A stretch of 64,000 nt of DNA from Puccinia triticina. Lineage: Eukaryota; Basidiomycota; Pucciniomycetes; Pucciniales; Pucciniaceae. The position numbers and the translations under genes were made by a program. The stretch is from the NCBI RefSeq assembly GCF_026914185.1, contig NC_070571.1:1364001-1428000 (forward strand). The letters are read 5' to 3'. This document shows, piece after piece, positions 25,501-37,059 of the stretch (position 1 is its first letter; the number at the start of each line of letters is the position of its first letter). The notes under the pieces are model-generated. The model had not been told where the DNA came from and did no database searches. It saw only the letters and a program-made list of their open reading frames with translations.

Positions 25501-28500
25501 CCCTCAAAGTTTCATTTTGTACCTTGAATGACCACAAAACCCCCAAATGTAGCAGCCACAATGTGATCAGTTGCCAAATATCACTAATTGGCTAGTTAAT
25601 TGGTGTTTCTGCCACTATATCTCAGCGCAGCATGGGAGTTCTTCCATGATATTGGAACCAAAATGTTCACATGCCCTCAAAGATTTATTGTGTACCTTGA
25701 ATGACCACAAAAACCCCAAATGTAGCAGCCACAATGTGATCAGTTGCCAAATATCACTAATTTGGCAGTTTCTTGGTGTTTCTGCCACTATATCTCAGCG
25801 CAGCATGGGATTTTCCCCATGATATTGGTATAAAAATGATCAAATGGTCTCAAGGGATCATGGTGTACCTTGAATGACCTCAAAACCTCCAAATTTAGCA
25901 GCCACAATGTGATCAGTTGCCAAATATGACTAATTTGGTAGTTTCTTGGTGTTTCTGCCATTATATCTCAGCGCAGCGTGGGAGTTCTTCCATGATATTG
26001 GTACCAAAATGTTCACATTCCCTCAGAGATTCATTTTGTACCTTGAATGACCACAAAACCCCCAAATGTAGCAGCCACAATGTGATCAGTTGCCAAATAT
26101 CACTAATTTGGTAGTTTCTTGGTGTTTCTGCCACTATATCTCAGCACACCATGGGAGTTCTTCCATGATATTGGTACCCAAATTTTCACATGCCCTCAAA
26201 GATTAATTGGGTACCTTGAATGACCACAAAACCCCCAAATGTAGCAGCCAAAATGTGATCATTTGCCAAATATCACTAATTTGGTAGTTTCTTGGTGTTT
26301 CTGCCACTATATCTCAGCACACCATGGGAGTTCTTCCATGATATTGGTACCCAAATTTTCACATGCCCTCAAAGATTCATTGGGTACCTTGAATGACCAC
26401 AAAACCCCGAAATGTAGCAGCCACAATGTGATCAGTTGCCAAATATCACTAATTTGGTAGTTTCTTGGGGTTTCTGCCACTATATCTCAGCGCAGCATGG
26501 GAGTTCCTCCATGATATTAGTACAAAAATGATCAAATGGACTCAAGGGATCATGGTGTACCTTAAATGACCTCAAAACGTCCAAATGTAGCAGCCACAAT
26601 GTGATCAGTTGCCAAATATCACTAATTTGCTAGTTTCTTGGTGATTCTGCCACTATATTTCAGCGCAGCATGGGATTTCTTCCATGATGTTCCTACAAAA
26701 ATGTTCATATTCCCTCAAAGGGTCATTTTGTACCTTGAATGACCACAAAACCCCCAAATGTAGCAGCCACAATGTGATCAGTTGCCAAATATCACTAATT
26801 GGCTAGTTAATTGGTGTTTCTGCCACTATATCTCAGCGCAGCATGGGAGTTCTTCCATGATTTTGGAACCAAAATGTTCACATGCCCTGAAAGTTTTATT
26901 GTGTACCTTGAATAACCACAAAAACCCCAAATGTAGCAGCCACAATGTGATCAGTTGCCAAATATCACTAATTTGGCAGTTTCTTGGTGTTTCTGCCACT
27001 ATATCTCAGCGCAGCATGGGATTTTCCCCATGATATTGGTATAAAAATGATCAAATGGTCTCAAGGGATCATGGTGTACCTTGAATGACCTCAAAACCTC
27101 CAAATTTAGCAGCCACGATGTGATCAGTTGCCAAATATGACTAATTTGGTAGTTTCTTGGTGTTTCTGCCATTATATCTCAGCGCAGCATGGGAGTTCCT
27201 CCATGATATTGGTACCAAAATGTTCACATGCCCTCAAAGACGCATTGTGTCCCTTGAATGACCACAAAACCTCCAACTGTAGGAGCCACAATGTGATCAG
27301 TTGCCAAATATCACTAATTTGGTAGTTTCTTGGTGTTTCTGCCACTATATCTCAGCGCAGCATGGGAGTTCTTCCATGATATTGGTACCAAGATGTTCAC
27401 ATGCCCTAAAGGATTCATTGGGTATCTTGAATGACCACAAAAACCCCAAATGTAGCAGCCACAATGTGATCAGTTGCCAAATATCACCAATGTGGTAGTT
27501 TCTTGGTGTTTCTGCCACTATATCTCAGCGCAGCATGGGAGTTCTTCCATGATATTGGGACCAAAATGTTCACATGCCCTCAAAGATTTATTGTGTACCT
27601 TGAATGACCACAAAAACCCCAAATGTAGCAGCCACAATGTGATCAGTTGCCAAATATCACTAATTTGGCAGTTTCTTGGTGTTTCTGCCACTATATTCCA
27701 GCGCAGCATGGGAGTTCTTCCATGATATTAGTACAAAAATGATCAAATGGACTCAAGGGATCATGGTGTACCTTAAATGACCTCAAAACGTCCAAATGTA
27801 GCAGCCACAATGTGATCAGTTGCCAAATATCACTAATTTGCCAGTTTCTTGGTGTTTCTGCCACTATATCTCAGCGCAGCATGGGAGTTCTTCCATGATA
27901 TTTCTACAAAAATGTTCATATTCCCTCAAAGGTTCATTGTGTACCTTGAATGACCACAAAACCCCCAAATGTAGCAGCCACAATGTGATCAGTTGCCAAA
28001 TATCACTAATTGGCTAGTTAATTGGTGTTTCTGCCACTATATCTCAGCGCAGCATGGGAGTTCTTCCATGATATTGGTACCAAAATGTTCACATGCCCTC
28101 AAAGATTTATTGTGTACCTTGAATGACCACAAAACCCCCAAATGTAGCAGCCACAATGTGATCAGTTGCCAGATATCACTAATTTGGCAGTTTCTTGGTG
28201 TTTCTGCCACTATATCTCAGCGCAGCATGGGATTTTCTCCATGATATTGGTATGAAAATGATCAAATGGCTTCAAGGGATCATTGTTTACCTTGAATGAC
28301 CTCAAAACCTTCAAATGTAGCAGCCACAATGTAATCAGTTGCCAAATATGACTAATTTGGTAGTTTCTTGGTGTTCCTGCCACTATATCTCAGCGCAGTG
28401 TGGGAGTTCTTCCATGATATTGGTACAAAAATGACCAAATGGCCTCAACGGATCATGGTGTACCTCTAATGACCTCAAAACCTCCAAATGTAGCAACCAC

Positions 28501-28594
28501 AATGTGATCAGTTGCCAAATATCACTGATTTGGTAGTTTCCTGGTGTTTCTCCCACTATATCTCAGTGCCGCGTGGGAGTTCTTCCATGATATA
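22541..28594 (-). repeat. 173-bp satellite array, inverted right half
   Basis: From 22541 on, the same satellite reads in the opposite direction (GCAGCCACAATGTGATCAGT, then a CTAATTTGGTAGTTTCTTGG block) for 6 kb, about 35 units. Higher-order structure is clear: blocks at 24706, 25571 and 26782 repeat at offsets of 865 and 1211 bases (5 and 7 units). A run with a partial-unit duplication at 22858-22969 recurs at 23398-23509. Several units are exact or near-exact inverted copies of units in the left half (19222-19765 against 23817-24438). The 65-codon frames here are by-products. Confidence 0.95.
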
Positions 28595-29867
28595 AGACAC
28601 CTTACTCAAATCTGGTACAAATGTTAAATCAATCCCAGGCCTAGTAGAAATTTATGATATTGGATATGATGAGTCATATATACAAGCCATTAAATATGAA
28701 CAAAATTGATGTAGCATGATATATTGAGACTGACTGTTTTTTTTTTTTTTTTTGGAAAGTAGATTTCAACACTTCTGCAAGGTTCAAGTGACAATAATTC
28801 ATGCCTCCCCATTCCTCCTCCCCCCTTCCCCTCCCTGCCTGACTTAACAGACTATTTTTTCTCAGGAATAATTCATATGAGTATGTAAAAATGACCTATT
28901 TGATCTGGCAACAAAATGAAGCTTTTACTATGGTTGAAAACTAAGAAAGGAGGAAATCAAGAGAAAGAGAGATGATAGAAGGGTTATAATGTTGCAGGAA
29001 GGAAAAAAATTAAAGGGAAATTTCAAAAAAAAAAAAAAACGGACATACTTCGCGCACTGCGAAAAACACTTCGCGCACTGCACAGTGCGCGGATTCCCAA
29101 ACACTTCGCGCACTGCGGGTAAAATACGCAACTTTTTGAAGATTTTTTTTGACCAATCAATAGACAGGCCTCTCATTGGCCTCTCTGAATTTTTTGGGAG
29201 TTTTTCGAAGCATTCTTCTATGTTAAAAAAAATCATTGAAAACCAGAAGAAATGTAGGATTTGGGCGCCTCAAAAACAAGGTTCCCATAGCCCAAAAATT
29301 TCAAATAATTTATTGAGTACTGAAACATGTAAGAACAGCTACTTCAGAAGTTTTCAGCCACTTTGTGCAAGCATACGGGTCTGAAAAATAACAAACTTCA
29401 CCACATATTAGCACATTGCATCTAAATTATCCTGATTTTTCAGACCTGTATTCTTGCAAAAAGTGGCTAAAAACTTCTGAAGTAGGTGTTCTTGCATGTT
29501 TCATTACTCAATAAATGATTTGGAATTTTGGGGCTATGAGAACCTTGTTTTTTAGGCGCCCAAATCCTACATTTCTGCTGGTTTTTAATGATTTTTTTAA
29601 CGTAGAAGAATGCTTCAAAAAACTCCCAAAAAATTCAGAGAGGCCAATGAGAAGCCTGTCTATTGATTGGTCAAAAAAAAACTTCAAAAAGTTGCGTATT
29701 TTACCCGCAGTGCGCGAAGTGTTTGGGAATTCGCGCACTGTGCAGTGCGCAAAGTGTTTTTCACAGTGCGCGAAGTATGTCCGAAAAAAAAATGATCAAT
29801 ATAATACGATCAATATATGCCATATTGATCAATATATGCCTTCCCAAATTCATCCATGTTTGTAGTG
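28595..29867. repeat. Right terminal inverted arm of the CACTA-like element
   Basis: This is the inverted partner of 3811-4336. It contains the TCATATGAGTATGTAAAAAT block, the CCTCCCCATTCCTCC block and the terminal GATCAATAT repeats, ending GTTTGTAGTG. It is longer than the left arm only because a 744-base foldback element (29040-29783) sits in its A-rich tract. The left arm therefore shows the empty site. Confidence 0.85.
29040..29783. mobile_element. Foldback element/MITE with very long inverted arms
   Basis: The element begins CGGACATACTTCGCGCACTG and ends with its complement at 29783. The two arms, each roughly 350 bases, are imperfect inverted copies of one another over nearly the whole length, leaving only a short centre near 29400. 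The outer 70 bases of each arm carry several copies of CTTCGCGCACTGCG. It inserted into an A-rich tract, so a target duplication cannot be told apart from the A run. There is no credible coding sequence; the open frames are mirror images of the arms. Confidence 0.85.
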
Positions 29868-29870
29868 TAT

Positions 29871-32800
29871 ATCATCAAACCAGGAAAAGATGAAAGCTAC
29901 CCAATACAAGAAGCTTGTGGAGTCGCTGGAGAATAACCAGCTCCCTGCAGGAAGAAGGGTCATTCTACCATCAACCTTCATAGGTGGTCCACGAAACATG
30001 ACGGAGCTGTATTACGACGCGATGGGGATTTGCAACAAGTTCGGACCCCCTTCATTGTTCATCACTATGACAGCCAATCCTGCTTGGCCAGAAATCCTGG
30101 CTTGTATTCCGAAGGACGACAAGGCATTTGATCATCCGACGATCGTCGCACGAGTTTTCAACCTGAAAGTCAAGGCGCTCATTACGGAGCTTGTCACTAA
30201 CCGCCGCTTGGGCCGAGTGCTGGCGTTCATCTACACAATAGAATTCCAGAAGAGGGGTTTGCCCCACCTCCACCTGATGTTGACGCTCGACGAGAAAGAT
30301 CGTCCTATAACGCCGGAGGATGTTGATCTGCTTGTAACCGCCGAAGTTCCAGACCCTGAAGAGGAACCAGCACTGCACGCACTTGTTTCCCAGTTCATGC
30401 TACATGGACCGTGCAAAGGACGAGGATGCTGGTCTGGCAAAGGATGCAAACTGGGATTCCCGAAGCCTTTCACTCCTCGCACAGTGACCTTAGACGGTGC
30501 ATACCCGGCTTACAAGAGAAGCAAAAGTTGTCACAGGATAACTAAATACTCCAACATGTTCGACAGTGGAGCTGTGGTTCCGTACAACAAATTCCTTACG
30601 TTGATGTTTGAGTGTCATATCAACGTCGAGATACCTGTGAACACGACTGCAATCAAGTACTTATATAAGTACATAACAAAAGGTCACGACAGAGCGTACA
30701 TGGCCGGCAAAGTAGAGGACGAAACTAAAGCTTTCATTGATGCGAGGTATATCAGCCCTCCAGAAGGTGAGTTGATCGTGTCAATGTTAAGTCGAAGGGA
30801 CGCTGATGAGCTCCTTTTAGCCTGTTGGCGTTTGTTTAAGTTCTCCTTGTCGGACCGCTCACCAGCAGTAACGCGTCTCGGGATTCACGACAAGAATGAG
30901 CAGTTAGTCTATTTCAAGTCAAGTGGGGGCGCTGAAGGTCAAGTAAACTCGGGTAGAGCGACCCAAACAACTCTGACGGGTTATATGAGATTGAACCGTG
31001 AAAACGCCATGGGTGCAGACAACCGGCCTGCAAGATTGCTTCTTTACGCTGATATCCCAACGTATTTCTGGTGGGATAAAGCGAAACGCGAATGGATTCC
31101 GCGGAAATCAAAAACTGACGCCGTAGGGCGAATTCACGCTGTATCATATCTGGCGGGAGAGAAGTTCTACCTGCGGGTTCTTTTGCTCCACGTCAAGGGA
31201 GCCACCTCATTCAGACATCTCAAGACGGTGAATGGTCGAAAACGGAAAACATATCGTCAAGCCTGCAATGACCTCGGCTTACTCGTTGACGATGTACTAT
31301 ACGACAGTGCGCTCTCGGAAGCTGCACGAGTACGTTCTGGGTACCAATTGACACAGATGTTTGCAATCATATGTGTGCATTCACCGCCTTCGGATCCAGC
31401 AAAACTTTTCGAGGATCACTTCGAAGAGTTCACTGACGACGCGGTTCGGCTGGATATGGCCAAAAGGGATAGTCGACAGCTCAGGCCTGAAGAACACCGC
31501 GTGTTGAGCCTGTTTCGCTTGGAAGGGATCATGGAAAGTATGAACAGTAACCTCGCGCAATGCGGGCTCAAGGTCGAAAAGGAAGACGAAATGGTTTTCG
31601 CTGAAATGAAAGCCGAGCGACTCCGACGACCAGACGGATTCGATGTCAGGTCTAAATTAATCAATAACGAGAACACCTTCAACTCCGAGCAGCGGACTAT
31701 CTATCACAAAATCAGATCGTCTATCAGGACGAACAAAGGCAGACTTTTTTATCTTGACGGGCCTGGGGGAACCGGCAAGACTTATCTCCTCAACACACTC
31801 ATATATTACTGCGAATGTGAAGGGTTTGGAAAAACAATCGTTGCGTCGTCAGGCGTCGCAGCTCTCCTGTTAAGAGGCGGTCAAACAGCACATTCGGCCT
31901 TCAAATTACCAATTGACGTTACAAAAGACACAGAAATCAATCTTCAAGCTGATACAGTCCTTGGGAGGGCGTTGATCAACTCGAAGTTCATCATTTGGGA
32001 TGAAGTCGTTACAATTCACAAATATTGCATCGAAGCGGTCGATCGAACGTTGCGGAGTTTGTGCAACTCCACACATTCGTTTGGAGGAAAAACCGTTGTG
32101 TTTGCGGGTGATTTTCGCCAAATTTTGCTGGTGGTGAAGTTTGATGAATTCCCTAAATCTCACAAAGCAACGATCAAGTCTTCAAAGGTGTGGAAGAAAG
32201 TTGAAGAGTTACATCTTACTGAGAACATGCGATTAGCAACCGCGCTCTGCGGTAGTTTGGCAGCTCAGAATAAACTGTTTGTCAAGGCTTTGCTCAGCTT
32301 GGGGGAAGGGAAACATCAAAGAGACGACTTCGCAATTGTCAAGCTCAAATATATTCCAACCATATTTTGTGAAAAAGGACCACTGGGAACAAAGGCTCTC
32401 ATTGAATTCGTATATGGCGGACTGTCGACCATTACGGACTCACCCCTGGAATGTCGACTCGAATGCTTCAACGAACGATGCATAATTGCCCCTCTCAACC
32501 GCGACGTCAAGGAACTGAACAATACGATATTGGAAGGTTTACTTGGAGACGAATCAATTCTCCGGTCCATAGACTCGCCGGATCCCGACGGCTTTAACAG
32601 TCTCCCGGAAGAGATTCTCAACAAGCTGTCCCCGCCCGGCCTGCCTGAACATGAGATTCGAGTCAAGGTGGGTATGCCAGTTGTTATTACACGAAACCTC
32701 CGGATCAACAGCGGTTTATGTAACAGTTCGAGAGTGCTCGTCACGGAAGTATCCACAAACTTCATTGCAGGGATCCTCATGTCTGGCTCACACCAGGGTG

Positions 32801-33111
32801 ATGGCGTTATGCTTCCGCGGATAAAGTTGCACAATAAGGGAAGTCCTCGATCGGGTCAATCCTTTTTCCGCTACCAATTCCCCATCAGGCCTGCATTCGC
32901 TATGTCGGTCAACAAAAGCCAAGGGCAAACTTTGCGTCGTGTTGGTGTGTACCTGCAAACGGATGTGTTTGCCCATGGCCAACTATATGTTGCCCTTTCA
33001 AGAGTTTCGAACGTCGATGACCTCCTTGTCGCTAGACCTATTGGCCAAGATGGTAATATCAATGTTGTGCACAAGTCAATATTCAAGCTGAATGTATCAA
33101 GACGTGAGTGA
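29871..33111 (+). CDS. Helitron Rep-helicase, 3' portion (HUH nuclease end plus PIF1 helicase)
   Basis: A single open frame of over 1,070 codons continues the gene broken at 3811. Numbered from the ATG at 29890, the HUH motif HLHLML is near residue 126 and the two-tyrosine helix (KYLYKYITKGHD) near 256. The helicase Walker A GPGGTGKT is near 624 and Walker B IIWDEV near 701. GDFRQIL follows, and the C-terminal MSVNKSQGQTL and YVALSRVSN boxes lie near 1003 and 1034. Together these nick and unwind DNA for rolling-circle transposition. The usual FRQILPVV reads FRQILLVV here. The frame has no stop or shift, so the catalytic half looks well preserved apart from the insertion. The methionine at 29890 is probably not a natural start. 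Confidence 0.93.
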
Positions 33112-34528
33112 TCTGTGCGATTGCTGGTTGAAGCTGGGTAGGGTACCTCCATTTGTCTTCGCCTTGTTGACTTAGGAGTTGGTTTTGGTCTGCCGCAGCC
33201 AAGATTGTAGCTACTTCCGCGGGTATTTAATATGAAGGTAGATGACTCATCGTGACAAACGATCCAACGTAAGCCAATCGGCCCCGTCGTGAACATACGT
33301 AGGAGTCAACCGCTTGACATCTCTTTCTACTTCCCTGTTGACCTATCCTCACGTTGTGGTTCAGTTCTCTTGTCATATTTGACACCCCTGTCAAATCCCA
33401 TAGGATCTGAATTCGTCAAGCGTTCATGTGAGCCATTGGTGGCGTGGGGGTGACGTGATATTTGATCTTATTGGCTCATTTTGGCTGTACACAGCTGGCC
33501 CCTAGATCAAATTTCATCGTCGAAGGGCTCAAGTTACTCGCTTTGTGCGACTCTTTAAATTGTATGACACTTGATCTGACGCGGGACCCACTGACAACGT
33601 GGCGGGGTTGACCGAATTTACTAATGCTCGTAGAATTTCTGGGGAGTCTTTCTGCTACTCTTTGGGTTAGCAATTGTTATTGCTAGATGCATCTCCACAT
33701 GAATACCCTGGGTACTACATACGCCAGCCGTGTGCATAGCTGCAAGGTCATGTTTCGGCTTCGCAAAGCCTTTGGCGAGCATGTTACACAACTGCCTGCT
33801 CTTGTGCGGATGTGCCTAGCTGTTTCAGGAGATCGTGTATAATCATCTCGCAAAAGATGTTATCGTTTGATGGACCTGATGGTCAAACCGAGTGGCACTC
33901 TGGTGAGCAACGAACGGTGCGCATGTGCCGCATTCTTCAGCTTGGACCTAAGGTGGCGCGGGCCGCGGCTGCTCACCTCAACATCCGTGTATGAGCTTCA
34001 TGAACTGATGCCCGATCAGGCCTGCTCACCCAACATCTTTCGAGCGATCTGCATGAACTGACGCGGCCCCTCATGAGCATGCAACCCACCCTGTGGTGCA
34101 TCGGGGAGGAGAAGTTAACCCAATACCTGAATCGGAGGCCGTGTCACGCGGACCCCAGCAGCAAAGGTGTGCTGTGATCTTAGAACTGACGGACTTGAGC
34201 GGTTGCGAGGAAACGGAATACTGAGTTGTATGCGAATTGCAGTCATACATCCAGCGGATTGGTTGCAGGGGTGGTGACTCAATCGATGGACGCGCCGATC
34301 CGGACGGCGTGAATGTGGACTATGCGTTTTAGCTCATCACTTTAATATGTAATCCGCCGAGGACTGCGTTACCTGGCCACAACAAGGTTAGGTAAGCATC
34401 AACTGAACGGGTCCATAAGTGACCCGCGGTGGGTGGAAATGTGAAGTGATCCTTTCCTTATCTCCTACTTGGTCAGGTCACACTCAGTGTTATCTCAATC
34501 ATCTCGAACCCAACTCAAGCTTAATAAT
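33112..34528. other. Intergenic stretch after the Helitron helicase
   Basis: About 1.4 kb with only short, unconvincing open frames. I looked for the CTRR terminus and preceding hairpin that close a Helitron but cannot place one with confidence here, and the OB-like genes that follow may still be inside the element. Confidence 0.4.
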
Positions 34529-35366
34529 ATGGGAACTTCGTTTGAGTCTGGTCATATCGTGGTGACGTACAGCGACTTCCCAAGGACAGACCAATTGAAT
34601 TTTGTCGGCGATTTTACCCCCATCACGAATGTAGGTTGACAACTATTTACCATGCGATGTCATATTGACCTTTGCTTCAGTTCGATAGTCCCATTGGTCA
34701 AGAAGAGGAAGTAGTTAATAGCCGCGCCAAGTGCGTCAATCAGACGAGCGGCAGATCATCTCAATTGGCGAGAACGTATACGTTAAACTTGGTTCCATGG
34801 ATGTTCAAGGGTGTGAGCTTAGACGTCGGGACAGCTTATAGGGCATCGGGAAGGTTGGTAGGGGTCGATCGCGTTCCTGATTTCCACTACGAGACCGCGG
34901 TACCATTGCTCAGCCAGATGGACGACATGAACAGTACAAACTCACCTGTCTTCATCAATGCGACGGGGACTATTTGCGGCGTCAGAGCTTATCGGTCAAT
35001 CTATCTCGACGAAGGCGTTATCAGCGAGATCACATTGGAGCACAAGGCAAGCATGGTTATTGTTAACATATCCATACTGGTGGCTGACTGTCCAGTACAT
35101 TTTAGATACCTCCGTTCAAGAGCTTCATTGCTCGATATTTAGTGGACGAAAAGAATGTGAAGATTACATCTCGTGATATTTTCCAGTCACCTTGCCGAGC
35201 GTGGTTCGTGGGACAATTGGACGGAGTCAGTCCGATAACTGGGGAGATGATCATTAAGGTGAGACCCAACACTGGTAATAAATGCAAAGATGTTGACACT
35301 GGGTGTTAGGTCACTTCGGGCCGCATTCACGGGGGAAACTCGACTGGGGCGGAGCGTCAATTGTAA
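34529..35366 (+). CDS. OB-like protein (family member 2)
   Basis: Four exons read cleanly: 34529-34630 (102 bases), 34681-35046 (366), 35106-35258 (153) and 35310-35366 (57, ending TAA). All joins are phase 0. The second intron appears to use a GC donor (AAG/GCAAGC) with an AG acceptor. Exon 2 carries YRASGRLVGVDRVPDF and SEITLEHK; exon 3 carries FKSFIARYLV and WFVGQLDGV. These line up with YQLAGKLIAP, LEVTVLHHDW, HKSFSVKYII and SGSLVGF of the gene at 256. The last exon, VTSGRIHGGN, matches VTSGHHIGKQ there but ends early, so no AT-hook tail is present. An OB-type nucleic-acid-binding role is inferred from the beta-rich pattern only. Confidence 0.66.
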
Positions 35367-36165
35367 CTTTCAGGTTACTGACTTCGTCTTGCCACCCATT
35401 GTCATTTTTATCTCACCGTTTGTTGAGAGCATACTCGGCGTCGCAGCACTTTCGAGCTTTCTAGGCTTTGTTTTGACTGGCTGGACTCATACAAAGAGTT
35501 CCTGTCAGAAAAGATGTCACTCACTTGTTTCGGAAGACAAATGTTCCCGCTTCTGTCTTCCGTTTCATAGTGTGAGTGATTCTCATTGGCTATGAGGTAT
35601 CCAATTTTGGGTACCGGGGGTGTATGTTTTTCTGCAAAAACAAATTGGCTAGGGTTGGCAACGAGCGATATGGTTGAATTGCCGTCGTTTTTCCTACTGG
35701 CTTGGCGAAGTGCACCATTGGACACTGTTTCAGCTGTAACATCCAGTCGATGAAATTTGGAAATAGGGACGATGGTGATTCCACCTTTTTGAATAGTATA
35801 TGGTGATGTTAGCTTCAAATGTTTACGGTTGTCATGCATGTAAGGCTGGTTTTGGGATTAGGCGCTGTCCAATATTGCTATTGGATTAGCTGAGCGCCGC
35901 ACGGGTTCAATATGATATGTTGTGTCTTGGAATTGACAAGGCTCGCCTGTGCCGGTCGAGGCTTGTTGGGAAGGGCCGTGCCAACCAGGCGGTGATGACC
36001 ACCACCCTGGTCCGGCTACGACTAAAACAGCCATTGATGTGTGGGCTGGCTCTAGGCGAAAACGCGATTGCATGTGTATATAAGGGTTGGAATTACTGTC
36101 TCATGAATAACCAACAGACCATTCCAACGAGACTGAACATCACACATTACAAATTCACCTGACAT
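35367..36165. other. Spacer between OB-like genes
   Basis: I see no supported gene. A TATA-like TGTATATAAGGG at about 36074 lies some 90 bases upstream of the next gene's ATG and is a plausible core promoter. Confidence 0.4.
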
Positions 36166-37059
36166 ATGGATTTTATTCTGAACAATAACGCTATGGGCCT
36201 GGAGCTCGTCGAGGAGCTTGGTGCGGACGAATTGCACTTTCGTGTGGGCGTGAGGTTGGACAACAAGGTGAGGGGATAAACTGGATGATTGCGCCACTTG
36301 ACTAACGTTGATACTTCTAGCATGATTGGAGTGGACCAGTAGGGGAGGCTTATCATTCGTATCTGGTCAAAATCAAGTTACAGAATCGACGTGGAGAAAC
36401 ATCTGACGGAGCCGGGAGAGATAACAATGTTAAGATAATCACGTTATCTGCCCCATGCCTGTGTGACTTCGGGAATAAGTTGACGCTCAACGATTGGTAT
36501 ACCATATGCGGTCGTATTGGGTCGGACTTCAACGGTATTATAGAATGGGTGTTCAATCCGCTGATGGCGAAAAGGTCAAGTCAGATTCAGTTGGCGTTGA
36601 ATCCCGTGCCGCTTACCATTGCTGGTCGCGGATCGATTCGGCTTATCGAAGAAATTTGGGACCGGAATGTTGGCCAAATCGAGAATTATGAGGTCGTGGT
36701 TGAACACGTTGTTGGGGTGAGTAATTGGTAATGGAACAATAATTGTTTGCTGACATTTGCTCGTTAGGAAAACCCGTTTGGTATTGTAGTGAGGCTGGTT
36801 GTGGCGAGGGACAAGATGCCGCCGACTTTGGATGGGACTTATGTTCCTGGTTCGCGGATTGCCTTTCACGGGATACTGATTGACAGTGAAGATGGTGAGG
36901 AGGATATCAGAGTTCAGGTGAAGTTGTGTGTTACTCGACTTGGACATGCATCTGGGCTTACTGGGATTTGTTGGTAGGTAACTGGCTAGCGGGTTGGTTG
37001 GACACCGAGCTGTTGGAGGCCTGTGTTGATTGAAGGTTGAATCTCCGCATGGAATTTAA
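36166..37059 (+). CDS. OB-like protein (family member 3)
   Basis: The exons are 36166-36267 (102 bases, the same length as exon 1 of member 2), 36321-36716 (396), 36768-36917 (150) and 37036-37059 (ends TAA). All joins are phase 0. The pattern matches the other members: YTICGRIGSDF, IENYEVVVEHVVG at the end of exon 2, FGIVVRLVVARDK and IAFHGILIDSED in exon 3, then GTT-CAG at the donor, as in member 1. Primary identity to the others is low, so the conserved exon lengths and phases are the main evidence for kinship. It is on the same strand as the helicase. The function is unknown; single-stranded DNA binding for the Helitron is a reasonable guess. Confidence 0.62.

Larger units (their letters stand above)
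3811..29867. mobile_element. Giant CACTA-like element carrying a satellite array
   Basis: Both ends are the same sequence in inverted orientation, beginning CACTACAAACATGGATGAAT at 3811 and ending with its complement at 29867. The 3 bases TAT flank it on each side (3808-3810, 29868-29870), the target size known for CACTA (EnSpm) transposons. Taking out the element plus one TAT rejoins the Helitron gene in frame (LQYI then SSNQEKMK). The inverted arms continue for roughly 520 bases on the left and the same, plus a nested foldback element, on the right. I found no CACTA transposase inside, so it is non-autonomous. The cargo is a 173-base satellite, an hAT transposon and a solo LTR. At 26 kb it is far larger than a usual non-autonomous element. 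Confidence 0.85.

Noticed and set aside
4910..28244. Dozens of ~65-codon frames with near-identical peptides (MPNITNLVVSWCFCHY...)
   Set aside because: They arise from the 173-base satellite itself, overlap from one unit to the next, appear on whichever strand the unit faces, and have no start context or splice logic.
4337..28594. CRISPR array
   Set aside because: Units are contiguous with no unique spacers, the unit is too long, and the genome is eukaryotic.
29515..29865. Open frame of 116 codons before the helicase fragment
   Set aside because: It is a read-through of the foldback arm and the CACTA-like tip; its mirror image occurs on the opposite arm.
33112..34528. Helitron 3' terminus (CTRR with hairpin)
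   Set aside because: Several CTAG/CTAA tetramers occur by chance, but none has a convincing hairpin just upstream, so no end is called.
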